A stretch of DNA of 50,800 bases from Flavobacteriales bacterium (GTDB taxonomy: Bacteria; Bacteroidota; Bacteroidia; Flavobacteriales_D; Crocinitomicaceae), in contig VEQH01000021.1 in assembly GCA_018883325.1 (NCBI GenBank), forward strand, positions 1 through 50,800, given 5' to 3'. Positions within the stretch are counted from its first letter, which is position 1, and each line of letters opens with the position of its first letter. The notes below the pieces were generated by a model. That model did not search any database and was not told the DNA's origin. It worked only from the letters and a program-made list of their open reading frames with translations. This document shows, one piece after another, positions 17,903 to 27,071 of this stretch. A program made the translations under genes and the position numbers.

Positions 17903-20080
17903 ATGAACAAATTTTTACTTTTTATATTTTTATTTTTTTCCTTCTTAAGTTCAGCAACTGAGGAACAGAAAAAAGCATTATTAAAAAAAGTAAATACTGC
18001 TGTTTCCGAACATCAGAAATTGCTTGCGCAGATTGAATTAACTGAATTTTATGAATCTTATGATTTTCAGCAATGGCAAACCGGCGTTCAACAATTAAAG
18101 GAGAATTTCAAAACAGTAAAAAATCAAAAATTAAGGAATCAAATCGCGATTTCATTAGCGAAAAATGCTTTTTACCTTGGCAATCAGGAAGAATTCAATA
18201 ACTATTTAAAGCTTGTAGATTTTCAAAATCAAACAATTGACAGAAATACTTTATCAAACTATAATTTTCTAAAAATTAAATCCTATTTGTTTGAGACTAA
18301 TTTTTCTGCTGCTAAAAAATTGGCAATTCAGAATTTAATCATTGCTCGCCAATCAAGAAAAAATCGATTTATAGCCGAATCTTATGCCAATTTAGCAGAG
18401 ATTTATGCTCTTCAGAATAATCGAGATTCCGCCTACATTTGTGCGAGTTATAGTACAAGTTTTGGAAAAAGATCGGATACAAAACAAAGTTTGTTCAAGG
18501 CACTCCACCTCCAAGCTAACATCTTTGCAAGTTTTGAGAATTATGAAGCTGCGGTAAACAAAGAATTGCAAGTTTTACAATTAGCTGAGGCGGACAATAA
18601 TTTATATTATCAAGTGCTCGCATTTCAAGGTGTTGCTCTTTATTCGTTAGAAATTAGAAATTTAGATGAAGCATCGATTTACTTGATTAGATCTAAAGAC
18701 TTGAATATTAAACTTAAAGACAATCGTGTTTTTGCAAGAAACACTTTGATTGAAGCTGGAATTTTCATGAGTAGAGGAAAATTTCTAGATGCCTTGAAGG
18801 AGGTTGAAGCGATTCAAATTTATTTTGAGAAAAATAAGGACTTTAACAACATTGGAAATTGTGAGTTAATAAAAGGAATTATTGAATTAGGAATGAAGCG
18901 TTATCAGAAGAGTTTAATCGCTTTTGAATCTGCTGAAAAGTGTTTCACTCACGCTGGAAATCTTACGAGTATTACCATTGTCAATCAATATATCGGAGAA
19001 GTTTATTTGGCAAAAAAAGACCTGAATAAAGCGGAGGAATATTTAAAAATTGCTTTAAAGGAAAATGAAGAACGAGGTTCTAAAAATATTAAAGTACAAT
19101 CAACTTACAAGCTATTGAGTCAACTTTATTATCAAAAAAAGGAACTGCAACTTGCGTTGAAATATCAGTTTCTATACCTTGAATTTTTGGAGAAAAGTAC
19201 GGTTTTAGGTTCAGCTGCAACTGTCGCAAGAATGACTGAAGGAAATTTAAGAGAAGAGCGAGAACGATTGATTGAATTTCAAAAAGAATCGATTGAGAAA
19301 CAGAAAAAGGAAAAGGAGATTGAAAGTTTACAGCTCAGCCGCCAATTGTTTATTGCAGGTATAATTATAGGTTTGATAATTGTAGCATTCATTTTTTACA
19401 TTTTGCGTTTGCGTCAGGAAAAATTGAAGCAAAAACAACGAGAAATGGAATTGTCACAATCCTTGTTACGAACGCAAATGAATCCTCATTTTATCTTTAA
19501 TGCAATGTCGGTTATTCAAAGTTATATTTACTCGAATGACCCCGATAAATCTTCTCAATTTTTGGTCAATTTCTCGCGTTTAATTCGTTTGATTTTAGAG
19601 AACTCTCCGAAAGAATTTATTCCAATTGAGTTAGAAATCGAAATCTTAGAAAAGTATTTACAAGCACAAAAAATGCGTTTTGAAAATCGTTTTAGTTACA
19701 GTATTGAAGTGGCTGATAGTTTATTGAATGCGAGCGCAATGGTTCCACCAATGATTACCCAACCCTTTGTTGAAAATGCAATTGAGCACGGACAATTACA
19801 CACAATCAGTGGTGGACACATTACCATAAAAATTTCTGAAAAAGATGAAATGATTCAAATTCAAATCACAGACAATGGAGTAGGGCGGAAAGGTGCGCAA
19901 AAAACCAAGAAAATGAAGTCGCATAAAAGTATGGCGATAAATATTACCAAAGAACGAATAGAAATAATTAATTTTAAATACAAAAAACAAGGAAGTATTC
20001 AAATAGAAGATTTGGATAAAACAAAACAAACTGGAACTGTTGTAACTATTTTGCTTCCTTTAGAAATTGACAAACCCTAA
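17903..20080 (+). CDS. TPR-containing sensor histidine kinase (LytS/YehU type)
   Basis: 725 residues: signal peptide (FLLFIFLFFSFLSSAT), a long periplasmic helical region with tetratricopeptide-like repeats (about 30-430), a coiled coil, one membrane helix (LFIAGIIIGLIIVAFIFYIL, about 483-502) and a His_kinase domain with phospho-accepting H529 in QMNPHFIFN, MVPPMITQPFVENAIEHG and TDNGVGRKG. It pairs with the LytTR regulator that starts 10 bases after its stop. Its sensor differs from the propeller sensor of the other LytS gene in this window, so the signals should differ. Promoter elements lie just upstream. Confidence 0.92.
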   Translation: MNKFLLFIFLFFSFLSSATEEQKKALLKKVNTAVSEHQKLLAQIELTEFYESYDFQQWQTGVQQLKENFKTVKNQKLRNQIAISLAKNAFYLGNQEEFNNYLKLVDFQNQTIDRNTLSNYNFLKIKSYLFETNFSAAKKLAIQNLIIARQSRKNRFIAESYANLAEIYALQNNRDSAYICASYSTSFGKRSDTKQSLFKALHLQANIFASFENYEAAVNKELQVLQLAEADNNLYYQVLAFQGVALYSLEIRNLDEASIYLIRSKDLNIKLKDNRVFARNTLIEAGIFMSRGKFLDALKEVEAIQIYFEKNKDFNNIGNCELIKGIIELGMKRYQKSLIAFESAEKCFTHAGNLTSITIVNQYIGEVYLAKKDLNKAEEYLKIALKENEERGSKNIKVQSTYKLLSQLYYQKKELQLALKYQFLYLEFLEKSTVLGSAATVARMTEGNLREERERLIEFQKESIEKQKKEKEIESLQLSRQLFIAGIIIGLIIVAFIFYILRLRQEKLKQKQREMELSQSLLRTQMNPHFIFNAMSVIQSYIYSNDPDKSSQFLVNFSRLIRLILENSPKEFIPIELEIEILEKYLQAQKMRFENRFSYSIEVADSLLNASAMVPPMITQPFVENAIEHGQLHTISGGHITIKISEKDEMIQIQITDNGVGRKGAQKTKKMKSHKSMAINITKERIEIINFKYKKQGSIQIEDLDKTKQTGTVVTILLPLEIDKP

Positions 20081-20090
20081 AACAAAAAAA

Positions 20091-20831
20091 ATGAAAAAGG
20101 TATTAGTTATTGATGACGAAAAGCCAACAAGAGATTTCATAAAACGACTAATTGATTCGTACCATTTTGGTGTTGAGGTTTTTACTGATGGTGAGAATGT
20201 TGCAACAGGTGTAGAAGCGATTCATCGTATACAGCCCGATTTGGTGATTCTTGATATTCAAATGCCTGATGGAAATGGTTTTGATGTCTTGAAATCAATT
20301 CCTGTCAAGAATTTCGAAGTCATTTTTATAACTGCTTTTCAAGAGTTTGCAATTCAAGCAATTAAGTTTAGTGCCTTGGATTACATTCTCAAACCTATCG
20401 ATTCTGAAGAATTGAAGCAAGCAATTGATAGTGCGTTAAATACAATAACAAAAAAGACAGACGAAAGTCAATTGAGTGTGCTTCAACACAACATGCAATT
20501 GAACGCCAAAAGAAGACTTGTGTTGAAAACCCAAGAAAGCGTTCACGTGGTTGAAATAGATGATATTATTCGTTGTGAATCGGATAAAAATTACACGTTG
20601 TTTTTCTTTAAAAACGGAAAGAAAATTTTAGTTTCGAAAACACTAAAAGATTTTGATGTTTTACTTTCTGGACTTACCTTTTTCAGAGCACAGCAATCCC
20701 ACTTAATTAATTTGAATTACATCGAAAGATACGACCGCCACGATGGAACAATAATGATGAAAGATGGCTCTGCAATTCCACTCGCACTTGCAAGAAAGGA
20801 ACAGTTTTTTGAAATTTTGGATGCGATGTAA
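20091..20831 (+). CDS. LytTR-family response regulator
   Basis: 246 residues from ATG 20091 (MKKVLVIDDEK), 10 bases after the kinase stop; an upstream TTG would overlap the kinase but adds no domain. Receiver with D8-D9, phospho-acceptor D55 (LVILDIQMP), Thr in FITAFQE and Lys in YILKPID. The C-terminal LytTR DNA-binding domain (about 145-243) has VHVVEIDDIIRCESDKNYT and FFRAQQSHLINLNYIERY. Cognate partner of the TPR kinase. No LytTR-like direct repeat was found near this operon, so its targets are probably elsewhere. Confidence 0.92.
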   Translation: MKKVLVIDDEKPTRDFIKRLIDSYHFGVEVFTDGENVATGVEAIHRIQPDLVILDIQMPDGNGFDVLKSIPVKNFEVIFITAFQEFAIQAIKFSALDYILKPIDSEELKQAIDSALNTITKKTDESQLSVLQHNMQLNAKRRLVLKTQESVHVVEIDDIIRCESDKNYTLFFFKNGKKILVSKTLKDFDVLLSGLTFFRAQQSHLINLNYIERYDRHDGTIMMKDGSAIPLALARKEQFFEILDAM

Positions 20832-21307
20832 GCAATTAAAAAATGCTTTTAATTCACAAGCGAGTAATTCTGCTTAGATTTCTTAATGTTAGCTTAATTG
20901 AATATTTATTAATAAAAGTCGCAAAAGTTGAATTGTCTTAAAATAAGATTCCTCCCGCTGGAAAGACTTTTCAAAGGGAGAAAAATGCGAAAATACGAAG
21001 CATTTTCGACAACATACCAAACTAATAGTCCTTCCGAACGACGTGAGGACTCTTCTGAAATAAGAAACAACGATTTATTAATGATAAGATGTTAATAGTA
21101 ATAGCGAGTGTAATCTCTTGAATATCAAAAGCTAAAATTCAATTTTTAAAAGTGAAATTGATAATAGCTAAAGGAATCTCTTTGAGATAGATGCATTTAT
21201 TACAATATTTTAGTGTTGTTATTGTCAATGAAAGGAGAACGAGCAATAGCTCCAAGTGAAAATCAGAAAGTAAATAAATAATATTCTAATGTTTTTAACC
21301 TATTTCC
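20832..21307 (+). other. Intergenic region with several short hairpins
   Basis: About 480 bases without a convincing gene. Stems seen: AATTAAAA 20834-20841 with TTTTAATT 20847-20854; CTCCC 20952-20956 with GGGAG 20976-20980 enclosing GAAA/TTTC; CGAAAAT 20988-20994 with ATTTTCG 21002-21008; AGTCCT 21027-21032 with AGGACT 21046-21051. Three consecutive stems within 100 bases may be a small RNA or a decayed repeat; no known RNA family was recognised. Confidence 0.35.
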
Positions 21308-21337
21308 TTGCTGATTCAAAAATGAACTTTATATTTG
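21308..21337 (+). promoter_or_regulatory. Promoter of the NarL-type regulator
   Basis: TTG 21308-21310, 19 bp, TATATTTG 21330-21337, then about 20 bases to ATG 21363: an excellent match to the Bacteroidetes -33/-7 consensus. Confidence 0.65.
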
Positions 21338-21362
21338 CTTGTTTAAAACTATTCTAAATAAG

Positions 21363-22037
21363 ATGAACGTCATTATTGCAGATGGAAACGATTTGATTCG
21401 CATTGGTCTTAGAACGATTCTAGCTGCTGAGAAGGATATTACAATCGTTGGAGAAGCTCACAATAATGAAGGATTGATTGCTCAAATAAAATCCTTTGGC
21501 GCATCTTTAGTTTTAATTGATTACACTTCTTCCGGTTTCGATATTGATGTGGTTCCAAAAGTCTTAAACATCAATAAAAACGTAAAATTCATTGCCATTA
21601 CTCCAGAACAAAGTGCTCAAACCTTAGTTGATGCTTTGCGTTCAGGTGTCACAAGTTATGTCAAAAAAGATTGTGAATTATCTGAAATTGTAAATGCTGT
21701 TTCAGAAACTGGACATGGAAATAAATTTTTCTGTGGTCAAATTTTGGAGACAATTCAACGCGCAAATATTGATGTGAATGACTTAGATTTCGATTCTTTT
21801 ACGTGTGAGGCAGTTGTACTTTCAGAGCGTGAAAACGAAATTATTATTTTAATAGCTGAAGGTTTGACAAACGAGCAAATCGCTGAACAATTGTTTCTCA
21901 GCAAGCATACAATCAATACCCATCGCAAAAATATTATGTCGAAATTAGGTGTGAAAAATACAGCTGGAATTGTGATGTATGCTGTAAAAATGAATCTAAT
22001 TTCCCCAAATAAATTTCTTTTCGCTCCTTCTTTTTAA
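21363..22037 (+). CDS. NarL/FixJ-type response regulator
   Basis: 224 residues from ATG 21363 (MNVIIADGNDLIRIGLR). Receiver domain with the probable phospho-acceptor Asp in LVLIDYTSSGF, Thr in FIAITPEQ and Lys in YVKKDCEL, then a LuxR helix-turn-helix (about 155-215: LSERENEIIILIAEGLTNEQ, AEQLFLSKHTINTHRKNI, KLGVKN). No histidine kinase is adjacent, so it is an orphan regulator in this window. Only one acidic residue is clear at the magnesium site (IADGND instead of the usual DD), which may weaken classical phosphorylation. It converges with gpsA. Confidence 0.88.
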   Translation: MNVIIADGNDLIRIGLRTILAAEKDITIVGEAHNNEGLIAQIKSFGASLVLIDYTSSGFDIDVVPKVLNINKNVKFIAITPEQSAQTLVDALRSGVTSYVKKDCELSEIVNAVSETGHGNKFFCGQILETIQRANIDVNDLDFDSFTCEAVVLSERENEIIILIAEGLTNEQIAEQLFLSKHTINTHRKNIMSKLGVKNTAGIVMYAVKMNLISPNKFLFAPSF

Positions 22038-22077
22038 ACAACAGTTGGAGTTCAACTTTTCAAGATGAATGTTCAGG

Positions 22078-23082
22078 TTAGGAAAGTTTGTCTGAAAGAA
22101 TTTTAATTTCCATTATTGGTGAAATTCGTTCGTACAGAATGTGATAAACTGCAGTAAGAATTGGCATTTCAACTTGGTATTTTTTATTCATTTCCATTAA
22201 ACATTTCGTCGCGAAATATCCTTCGGCAATCATATTCATTTCTAATTGAGCTGATTTCACAGAATAACCTTTGCCAATCATGAAACCAAAGGTGCGATTG
22301 CGCGAGAAATTAGAATAAGCTGTAACCAATAAATCTCCTAAATATGCACTTGACTTTGTGTCGCGATGGATTGGACTTACAACATCTATAAAGCGTTCAA
22401 TTTCTTGTATTGCATTGGAAACCAATACAGCTTGAAAATTATCACCGTAGCCCAAGCCGTAACAAATTCCTGCTGCAAGGGCGTAAACATTTTTCAAAAC
22501 GGCAGAAATTTCTGTGCCAATTAAATCGTCAGAAATCGTTGTTTTTATGTAGCGACAGGCCAAAGCTGCTGCCATTTCTGTTGCTATTTCAGCCGTGCTG
22601 CAACCGATAGTTAGATAAGATAATCTTTCCATTGCAACTTCCTCGGCATGACACGGGCCACAAATGATTCCAATTTTACTAAATGGAACCTTAAACGTTT
22701 GATGAATAAACTCAGCAGGAATAAGATTTGATTCAGGAATAATTCCTTTCACCGCTGAAAATACAATTTTGTTCTCCCACAATTTTTCGGGCAAAATTTC
22801 AAACGTTTTAGATAAAAAAGCAGCAGGTGTAGCAATAATCACAATTTCTGTGTTGGAAATGATTGTTTCTAAATCGCTACTGATGCTCAATTTCGTTAAG
22901 TCAAACGCTACGGATTGTAAATAATTAGGATTGTGCTTGAATTCCAGAAGGTGTGAAACAGCATTTTCATTTCGCATCCACCAACCAACTTTTTGCTGTG
23001 TGTTGGATAAAAGTTTAACAATCGCCGTTGCCCAGCTTCCTCCTCCAATTACTGCGAATTTCGTTTTTTGTAAGTCTGACAT
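22078..23082 (-). CDS. gpsA: Glycerol-3-phosphate dehydrogenase [NAD(P)+]
   Basis: 334 residues, full length. Reduces dihydroxyacetone phosphate to sn-glycerol 3-phosphate, the backbone of phospholipids; cytoplasmic. Rossmann motif FAVIGGGSWATA at residues 8-19, GPCHAEEVA of the family, the catalytic Lys in AVLKNVYALAAGI, and SRNRTFGFMIGKG. The product begins MSDLQKTK. On the minus strand TAACTTTG, a full -7 match, lies only four bases before the ATG, so the mRNA may be almost leaderless. Confidence 0.95.
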   Translation of the reverse strand: MSDLQKTKFAVIGGGSWATAIVKLLSNTQQKVGWWMRNENAVSHLLEFKHNPNYLQSVAFDLTKLSISSDLETIISNTEIVIIATPAAFLSKTFEILPEKLWENKIVFSAVKGIIPESNLIPAEFIHQTFKVPFSKIGIICGPCHAEEVAMERLSYLTIGCSTAEIATEMAAALACRYIKTTISDDLIGTEISAVLKNVYALAAGICYGLGYGDNFQAVLVSNAIQEIERFIDVVSPIHRDTKSSAYLGDLLVTAYSNFSRNRTFGFMIGKGYSVKSAQLEMNMIAEGYFATKCLMEMNKKYQVEMPILTAVYHILYERISPIMEIKILSDKLS

Positions 23083-23086
23083 AAAA

Positions 23087-23094
23087 CAAAGTTA
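23087..23094 (-). promoter_or_regulatory. -7 promoter element at gpsA
   Basis: Minus strand TAACTTTG matches TAnnTTTG. It ends four bases from the gpsA start codon, implying transcription starting at or next to the ATG. A chance match in AT-rich DNA remains possible. Confidence 0.4.
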
Positions 23095-23233
23095 AAATCT
23101 TTTAGAATTTACGAGCGGTAAGAACCTTGTTTTTGTCGAAATTGGATGAATAGTCAGCTCAAATAGAAACTTGTTTTAGAAAGGAAATCGGTATTCGACG
23201 CACAACATAAATTCCTCAAATTCAAATTGATTT

Positions 23234-24157
23234 CTAACCTTGCTTTCGTTCTTCAACTGAATAATAAGTCCAAGCAAGTAAATGACTCGTTTTATTACCT
23301 TGTCCCATTTGTATCGTTTTTATTTCTTCAACATTTTGTTTTTTCAAATGCTTATACAGACTGAAAAGATGGTCTTTTTTGGAAATTAAAGAGCTGAACC
23401 AAATACAGTTTTTTGAAAATTTTCGACTTTCAGAAATGAGTTGTTTAACAAATTGTAATTCTCCACCTTCACACCACAATTCATTACTTTGTCCGCCGAA
23501 ATTTAAAGAAACAGTATTCGTTTTTTCTTTTTTTAAGTTTGAAAGTTTGCGTTTGCTACCTTTGCTTGCTTTTTCAGCCGAAGCATGAAAAGGAGGATTG
23601 CAAATAGTGGCTGTAAACTGTTCGTTTGCTTGAATAATTCCTTCGAAAATTGATTGCTCATTTGTTTGTAAACGCAATTCAATTCTACCTTTTAAAATCG
23701 AATTTGAATCAATAATTTCTTGTGCATTTTTGATTGAAATGGGGTCAATATCTGAACCAACAAAATCCCAACCGTATTCAGCAACGCCAATTATTGGATA
23801 AATGCAATTTGCTCCAACGCCAATATCTAAGCATTTAATTTTCGTTTTTCGAGGTTCAATGAGTGCAGCTAAATGATGAATGTAATCAGCCCTGCCAGGA
23901 ATAGGAGGACACAAATAGTTAGCGGGAATTTGCCAATTTTCTATTTTGTAAAAATACTTCAACAAAGAATAATTCAAGGCTTTAACTGCTTCCGGATTGA
24001 AAAAATCAATGGATTCATTTCCAAATTCGTTCACTTTTACGAAATCCTTAAGTTGAGGGTGAATCTTTGTTAAAGCTTGAAAATCATAAGCTTCCCGATG
24101 TTTACTTTTGGGGTGAAGATTGCTTTTTGAAGGAAGTTTGCTTTTATTTTCTGACAC
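23234..24157 (-). CDS. rlmF: 23S rRNA (adenine(1618)-N(6))-methyltransferase
   Basis: 307 residues. Methylates N6 of A1618 in 23S rRNA using S-adenosylmethionine. Seen: family N-terminus LHPKSKHREAYDF, CPPIPGRADYIHHLA, SAM motif I LDIGVGANCIYPIIG, acidic loop GSDIDP, and the N6-adenine methylase catalytic motif NPPFHAS followed by the Lys-rich insert. Length fits E. coli RlmF (308). Translation starts at GTG 24157: no ATG exists ahead of the conserved N-terminus and an in-frame stop lies seven codons upstream. Its upstream region is a MITE copy. Confidence 0.93.
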   Translation of the reverse strand: MSENKSKLPSKSNLHPKSKHREAYDFQALTKIHPQLKDFVKVNEFGNESIDFFNPEAVKALNYSLLKYFYKIENWQIPANYLCPPIPGRADYIHHLAALIEPRKTKIKCLDIGVGANCIYPIIGVAEYGWDFVGSDIDPISIKNAQEIIDSNSILKGRIELRLQTNEQSIFEGIIQANEQFTATICNPPFHASAEKASKGSKRKLSNLKKEKTNTVSLNFGGQSNELWCEGGELQFVKQLISESRKFSKNCIWFSSLISKKDHLFSLYKHLKKQNVEEIKTIQMGQGNKTSHLLAWTYYSVEERKQG

Positions 24158-24188
24158 GTTGTAAATGTAAAAAGTTTAAATCAACTTA

Positions 24189-24350
24189 GAGCCTGTTTAA
24201 AATTTATCTAATCTCTTTGTTATGCTTCTTTTTGGTTTCGAATTCGTTGGATTTTTTCGTCAGAACTATTCCATTATGACTGCAAAATCCGCCTTTTCTC
24301 ACTCAAAAATAAACTATAACAAATTCGTTTTATAAAATTTAAACAGGCTC
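24189..24350 (-). mobile_element. MITE-like element, copy 3 (162 bp, best preserved)
   Basis: Terminal inverted repeats GAGCCTGTTTAAA and TTTAAACAGGCTC, flanked on both sides by TTA (24186-24188, 24351-24353). It has no coding capacity. It is in opposite orientation to copy 2. It lies between the divergent genes rlmF and the acyltransferase and so may contribute upstream sequence to either. Confidence 0.78.
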
Positions 24351-24384
24351 TTACCTTTCACATTTTGTTTATTTTCGTTAGTTA

Positions 24385-25494
24385 ATGCAAATTGGTAAAA
24401 GTCAAAACACTAATCTTTCAGAAAATTTCAGCCAACGAAATGATGGCTTGGACTTACTGCGTTCAATTGCAATTTTGATTGTTTTACTTCAGCACAGTTT
24501 GTTTACTTTGCCTCCAATTGAAAATCAGGTTATTGTTTCTATAATAAATATTCTCGATGGTGTTTCCATTTTTTTTGTTTTAAGTGGTTTCTTAATAGGG
24601 AAATTGCTGTTGCGAACCTTTATTGAACAAGAAGCGAGTTTTCAATCACTTTTCACCTTTCTGAAAAGACGTTGGTTACGAACAATTCCCAGTTATTATT
24701 TGGTGTTGACGATTGTGTTGGCACTTTCCATTTATAAAAATACAAACGATGATTTTTGGAATCATTTGAGCTATTATTTCTTTTTGCAAAATATCAATTT
24801 TGAAATTTCTAAATTCTATCCCGAAGCTTGGAGTTTGTCGATTGAAGAATGGTTTTACTTGCTGTTTCCATTGCTTTTATTTTTGTTTATTCGATTATTC
24901 AAGAAAAAACAAGCACTAATCGTTACGATACTGATTTTTCTACTTTTTCCCCTTTTGTTAAGGTTGATTGTTGCAGGAAATGATAACGATTTTGAATTCA
25001 GGAAATTGCTTGTTTTTCGACTTGATGCAATTGTTTATGGCGTTTTGATTGCCTATTTTAATTGTTTTAATGGATTGTATTTCAGTAAGATGAAAAACTA
25101 TTTGTTCTTTATTGGATTGGTTTTGTTGGTTGCGATTAGCATTTTTAAATTTAAAAATATAACAGCTCCATTTACTGCATTTTTCTTTTCCTTGGAAGCT
25201 TTGAGTTATTGCTTTTTTATTCCCTTCATTTATAGTTTAAACTTCGCTCAAAATGGAATTTCTGGTCGTTTGAATTATTTTATAAGCACTCGTTCATACA
25301 GTCTTTACCTGATAAATCTCTCCTTAGTTTTGGGTTTTGTCCTTCCTTTTTTTAAAGATCAACTTCAAATTTTGAATAAATTTCCCTTACTAAACTTCGT
25401 GTTATTTTGGATTTTCAATTTTCTTATTGCGGAATTGATTTATCGATTTTTTGAACGACCAATTTTGAAATGGCGAGACAAAAATGTAACCTAG
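24385..25494 (+). CDS. Acyltransferase 3 family membrane protein
   Basis: 369 residues, about ten hydrophobic helices. Family marks: GLDLLRSIAILIVLLQHSLF with the conserved His in the first helix, ISIFFVLSGFLIGKLLLR, RRWLRTIPSYYLV, and AWSLSIEEWFYLLFPLLL. Members (OafA/NodX type) move acetyl or succinyl groups onto sugars or lipids across the inner membrane; the acceptor here, perhaps a surface polysaccharide or O-antigen, is unknown. Start ATG 24385 lies 35 bases after MITE copy 3. Confidence 0.88.
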   Translation: MQIGKSQNTNLSENFSQRNDGLDLLRSIAILIVLLQHSLFTLPPIENQVIVSIINILDGVSIFFVLSGFLIGKLLLRTFIEQEASFQSLFTFLKRRWLRTIPSYYLVLTIVLALSIYKNTNDDFWNHLSYYFFLQNINFEISKFYPEAWSLSIEEWFYLLFPLLLFLFIRLFKKKQALIVTILIFLLFPLLLRLIVAGNDNDFEFRKLLVFRLDAIVYGVLIAYFNCFNGLYFSKMKNYLFFIGLVLLVAISIFKFKNITAPFTAFFFSLEALSYCFFIPFIYSLNFAQNGISGRLNYFISTRSYSLYLINLSLVLGFVLPFFKDQLQILNKFPLLNFVLFWIFNFLIAELIYRFFERPILKWRDKNVT

Positions 25495-25543
25495 GTCACG
25501 CGAAATGTTGACAATTAAAAAAGTCTTTTTTCAATCCTTTAGT

Positions 25544-25551
25544 TAATTTTG
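25544..25551 (+). promoter_or_regulatory. -7 promoter element of trxB
   Basis: TAATTTTG, a full TAnnTTTG match, 25 bases before the trxB start codon. No clear -33 TTG is seen. Confidence 0.5.
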
Positions 25552-25576
25552 TGCTTCTTAAAAAACGAAAAAAAAC

Positions 25577-26521
25577 ATGAGCTCAATTGAAAAAGTACAT
25601 TGCCTAATTATTGGTTCAGGACCAGCGGGATATACAGCTGCTATTTATGCAGCACGTGCAGATATGAAACCTGTTATGTATCAAGGTTTACAGCCTGGAG
25701 GACAACTTACAACAACGAATGAAGTTGAAAATTTCCCAGGTTATCCAAATGGAATCAGCGGGCCAGAAATGATGCAAGAATTAGAAGCTCAAGCGAAAAG
25801 ATTCAACACAGATATTCGCTTTGGATTCATTGAAAAGGTTGATTTTTCTGGTGACGTTCACAAATGTTGGGCTGATGATGGCAAAGAAATCCATGCCGAT
25901 ACAGTAATCATTTCAACGGGAGCATCTGCAAAATACCTTGGATTGGAAAGTGAACAAAAATATTTGAAATTAGGTGGAGGCGTTTCTGCTTGTGCGGTTT
26001 GTGACGGATTTTTCTACCGCAATCAGGAAGTTGTGATCGTTGGTGCAGGAGATTCAGCATGTGAAGAAGCACATTATTTATCTAAACTTTGTACAAAAGT
26101 TACAATGTTGGTACGTAAAGATTTTAGAGCTTCAAAAATTATGGCTGACCGCGTGAAAAAAACGGAAAATATTGAAATTCTTTACAACACTGAAACTTTA
26201 GAAGTTCTTGGAGATGGTCAATTAGTAACAGGTGTTCGCGTATTTAACAATGTTACAAATGAAGAAAAAGAGATTCCTGCAACAGGTTTCTTTGTGGCGA
26301 TTGGTCACAAACCAAATACAGATATTTTCAAAGATTTCATCGATTTAGACGAGACAGGTTACATTAAATATGCACAACCTGGAACGAGTAAAACGAACGT
26401 ACCTGGTGTTTTTGTAGCTGGTGACGCTGCGGATAAAACTTATCGTCAAGCAATTACAGCTGCTGGTACAGGATGTATGGCTGCTTTAGATGCAGAGCGT
26501 TATTTAGCTTCAAAGGAATAA
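25577..26521 (+). CDS. trxB: Thioredoxin-disulfide reductase
   Basis: 314 residues, full length. Uses NADPH and FAD to reduce thioredoxin in the cytoplasm. FAD motif IIGSGPAGYTAAIYAARA (11-28), redox-active C139-A-V-C142 in SACAVCDGFF, NADPH motif VGAGDSACEEA, and the C-terminal FAD motif GVFVAGDAADKTYRQAITAAG (given as GVFVAGDAADK and YRQAITAAG). Monocistronic, with its own -7 element and a shared terminator with the convergent CYTH gene. Confidence 0.96.
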   Translation: MSSIEKVHCLIIGSGPAGYTAAIYAARADMKPVMYQGLQPGGQLTTTNEVENFPGYPNGISGPEMMQELEAQAKRFNTDIRFGFIEKVDFSGDVHKCWADDGKEIHADTVIISTGASAKYLGLESEQKYLKLGGGVSACAVCDGFFYRNQEVVIVGAGDSACEEAHYLSKLCTKVTMLVRKDFRASKIMADRVKKTENIEILYNTETLEVLGDGQLVTGVRVFNNVTNEEKEIPATGFFVAIGHKPNTDIFKDFIDLDETGYIKYAQPGTSKTNVPGVFVAGDAADKTYRQAITAAGTGCMAALDAERYLASKE

Positions 26522-26539
26522 TATTTCAAATAGATAGTG

Positions 26540-26571
26540 AAGGCGATTACGAAAGTGGTCGCCTTTTTTTA
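26540..26571 (+). terminator. Terminator after trxB
   Basis: AAGGCGA 26540-26546 and TCGCCTT 26559-26565 form a stem followed by a T-run (26564-26570). It could also act in part on the convergent minus-strand gene, whose stop lies at 26569. Confidence 0.8.
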
Positions 26572-27021
26572 TAAACGTTCAATCAATCGTGCATTCAAAT
26601 AGGATGGATCATTTGTTACTTCAAGGCCAATCCAAGGTGGTTTGCTGAAAGATTCATCTTCGGATTTCAATTCAATTTCAGCAACGATTAAACCTTCAAG
26701 TTTACCTTCAAACACATCAATTTCCCATAAATGATTTTCAAAGTTAATTTCATACCGCGTTTTGCTTAACACCTTAAGCTGAAGGATTTCCATCATTGAA
26801 AGCGCATCTTTAACTGGAATTTGGTATTCAAACTCATCGCGACTCAAAGCATCTTTTCCAATTTTTATGGTAAGAAAAGCTTTTTCGCCCTTGGTTCTAA
26901 TTCTTACTGTTCGATCTATTTCATTTTGAACATAAGCTTGTTTTATCTGCTTTCCTTCGATGGAATTTAAGAAACTCAAGTCTTTGTCAAGAATAAGGTA
27001 TTTGCGTTCGATTTCTTTCAT
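26569..27021 (-). CDS. CYTH-domain protein (triphosphate tunnel metalloenzyme)
   Basis: 150 residues, a complete CYTH domain. The diagnostic ExExK is at E3-I-E5-R-K7; basic and acidic tunnel residues follow (VRIRTKGEKAFLTIK, EFEYQI, WEIDVFEG, VAEIELKSEDE). Members hydrolyse inorganic triphosphate or other triphosphates, or act as class IV adenylate cyclases; the size and single domain favour a tripolyphosphatase-like role, by family inference. A second tunnel enzyme (VTC type) is encoded 3.5 kb further on. Confidence 0.85.
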   Translation of the reverse strand: MKEIERKYLILDKDLSFLNSIEGKQIKQAYVQNEIDRTVRIRTKGEKAFLTIKIGKDALSRDEFEYQIPVKDALSMMEILQLKVLSKTRYEINFENHLWEIDVFEGKLEGLIVAEIELKSEDESFSKPPWIGLEVTNDPSYLNARLIERL

Positions 27022-27071
27022 AATAAAGCGTTGATAAACGTATTTTTTCTAAAAGTATGGATTGTAAATGA

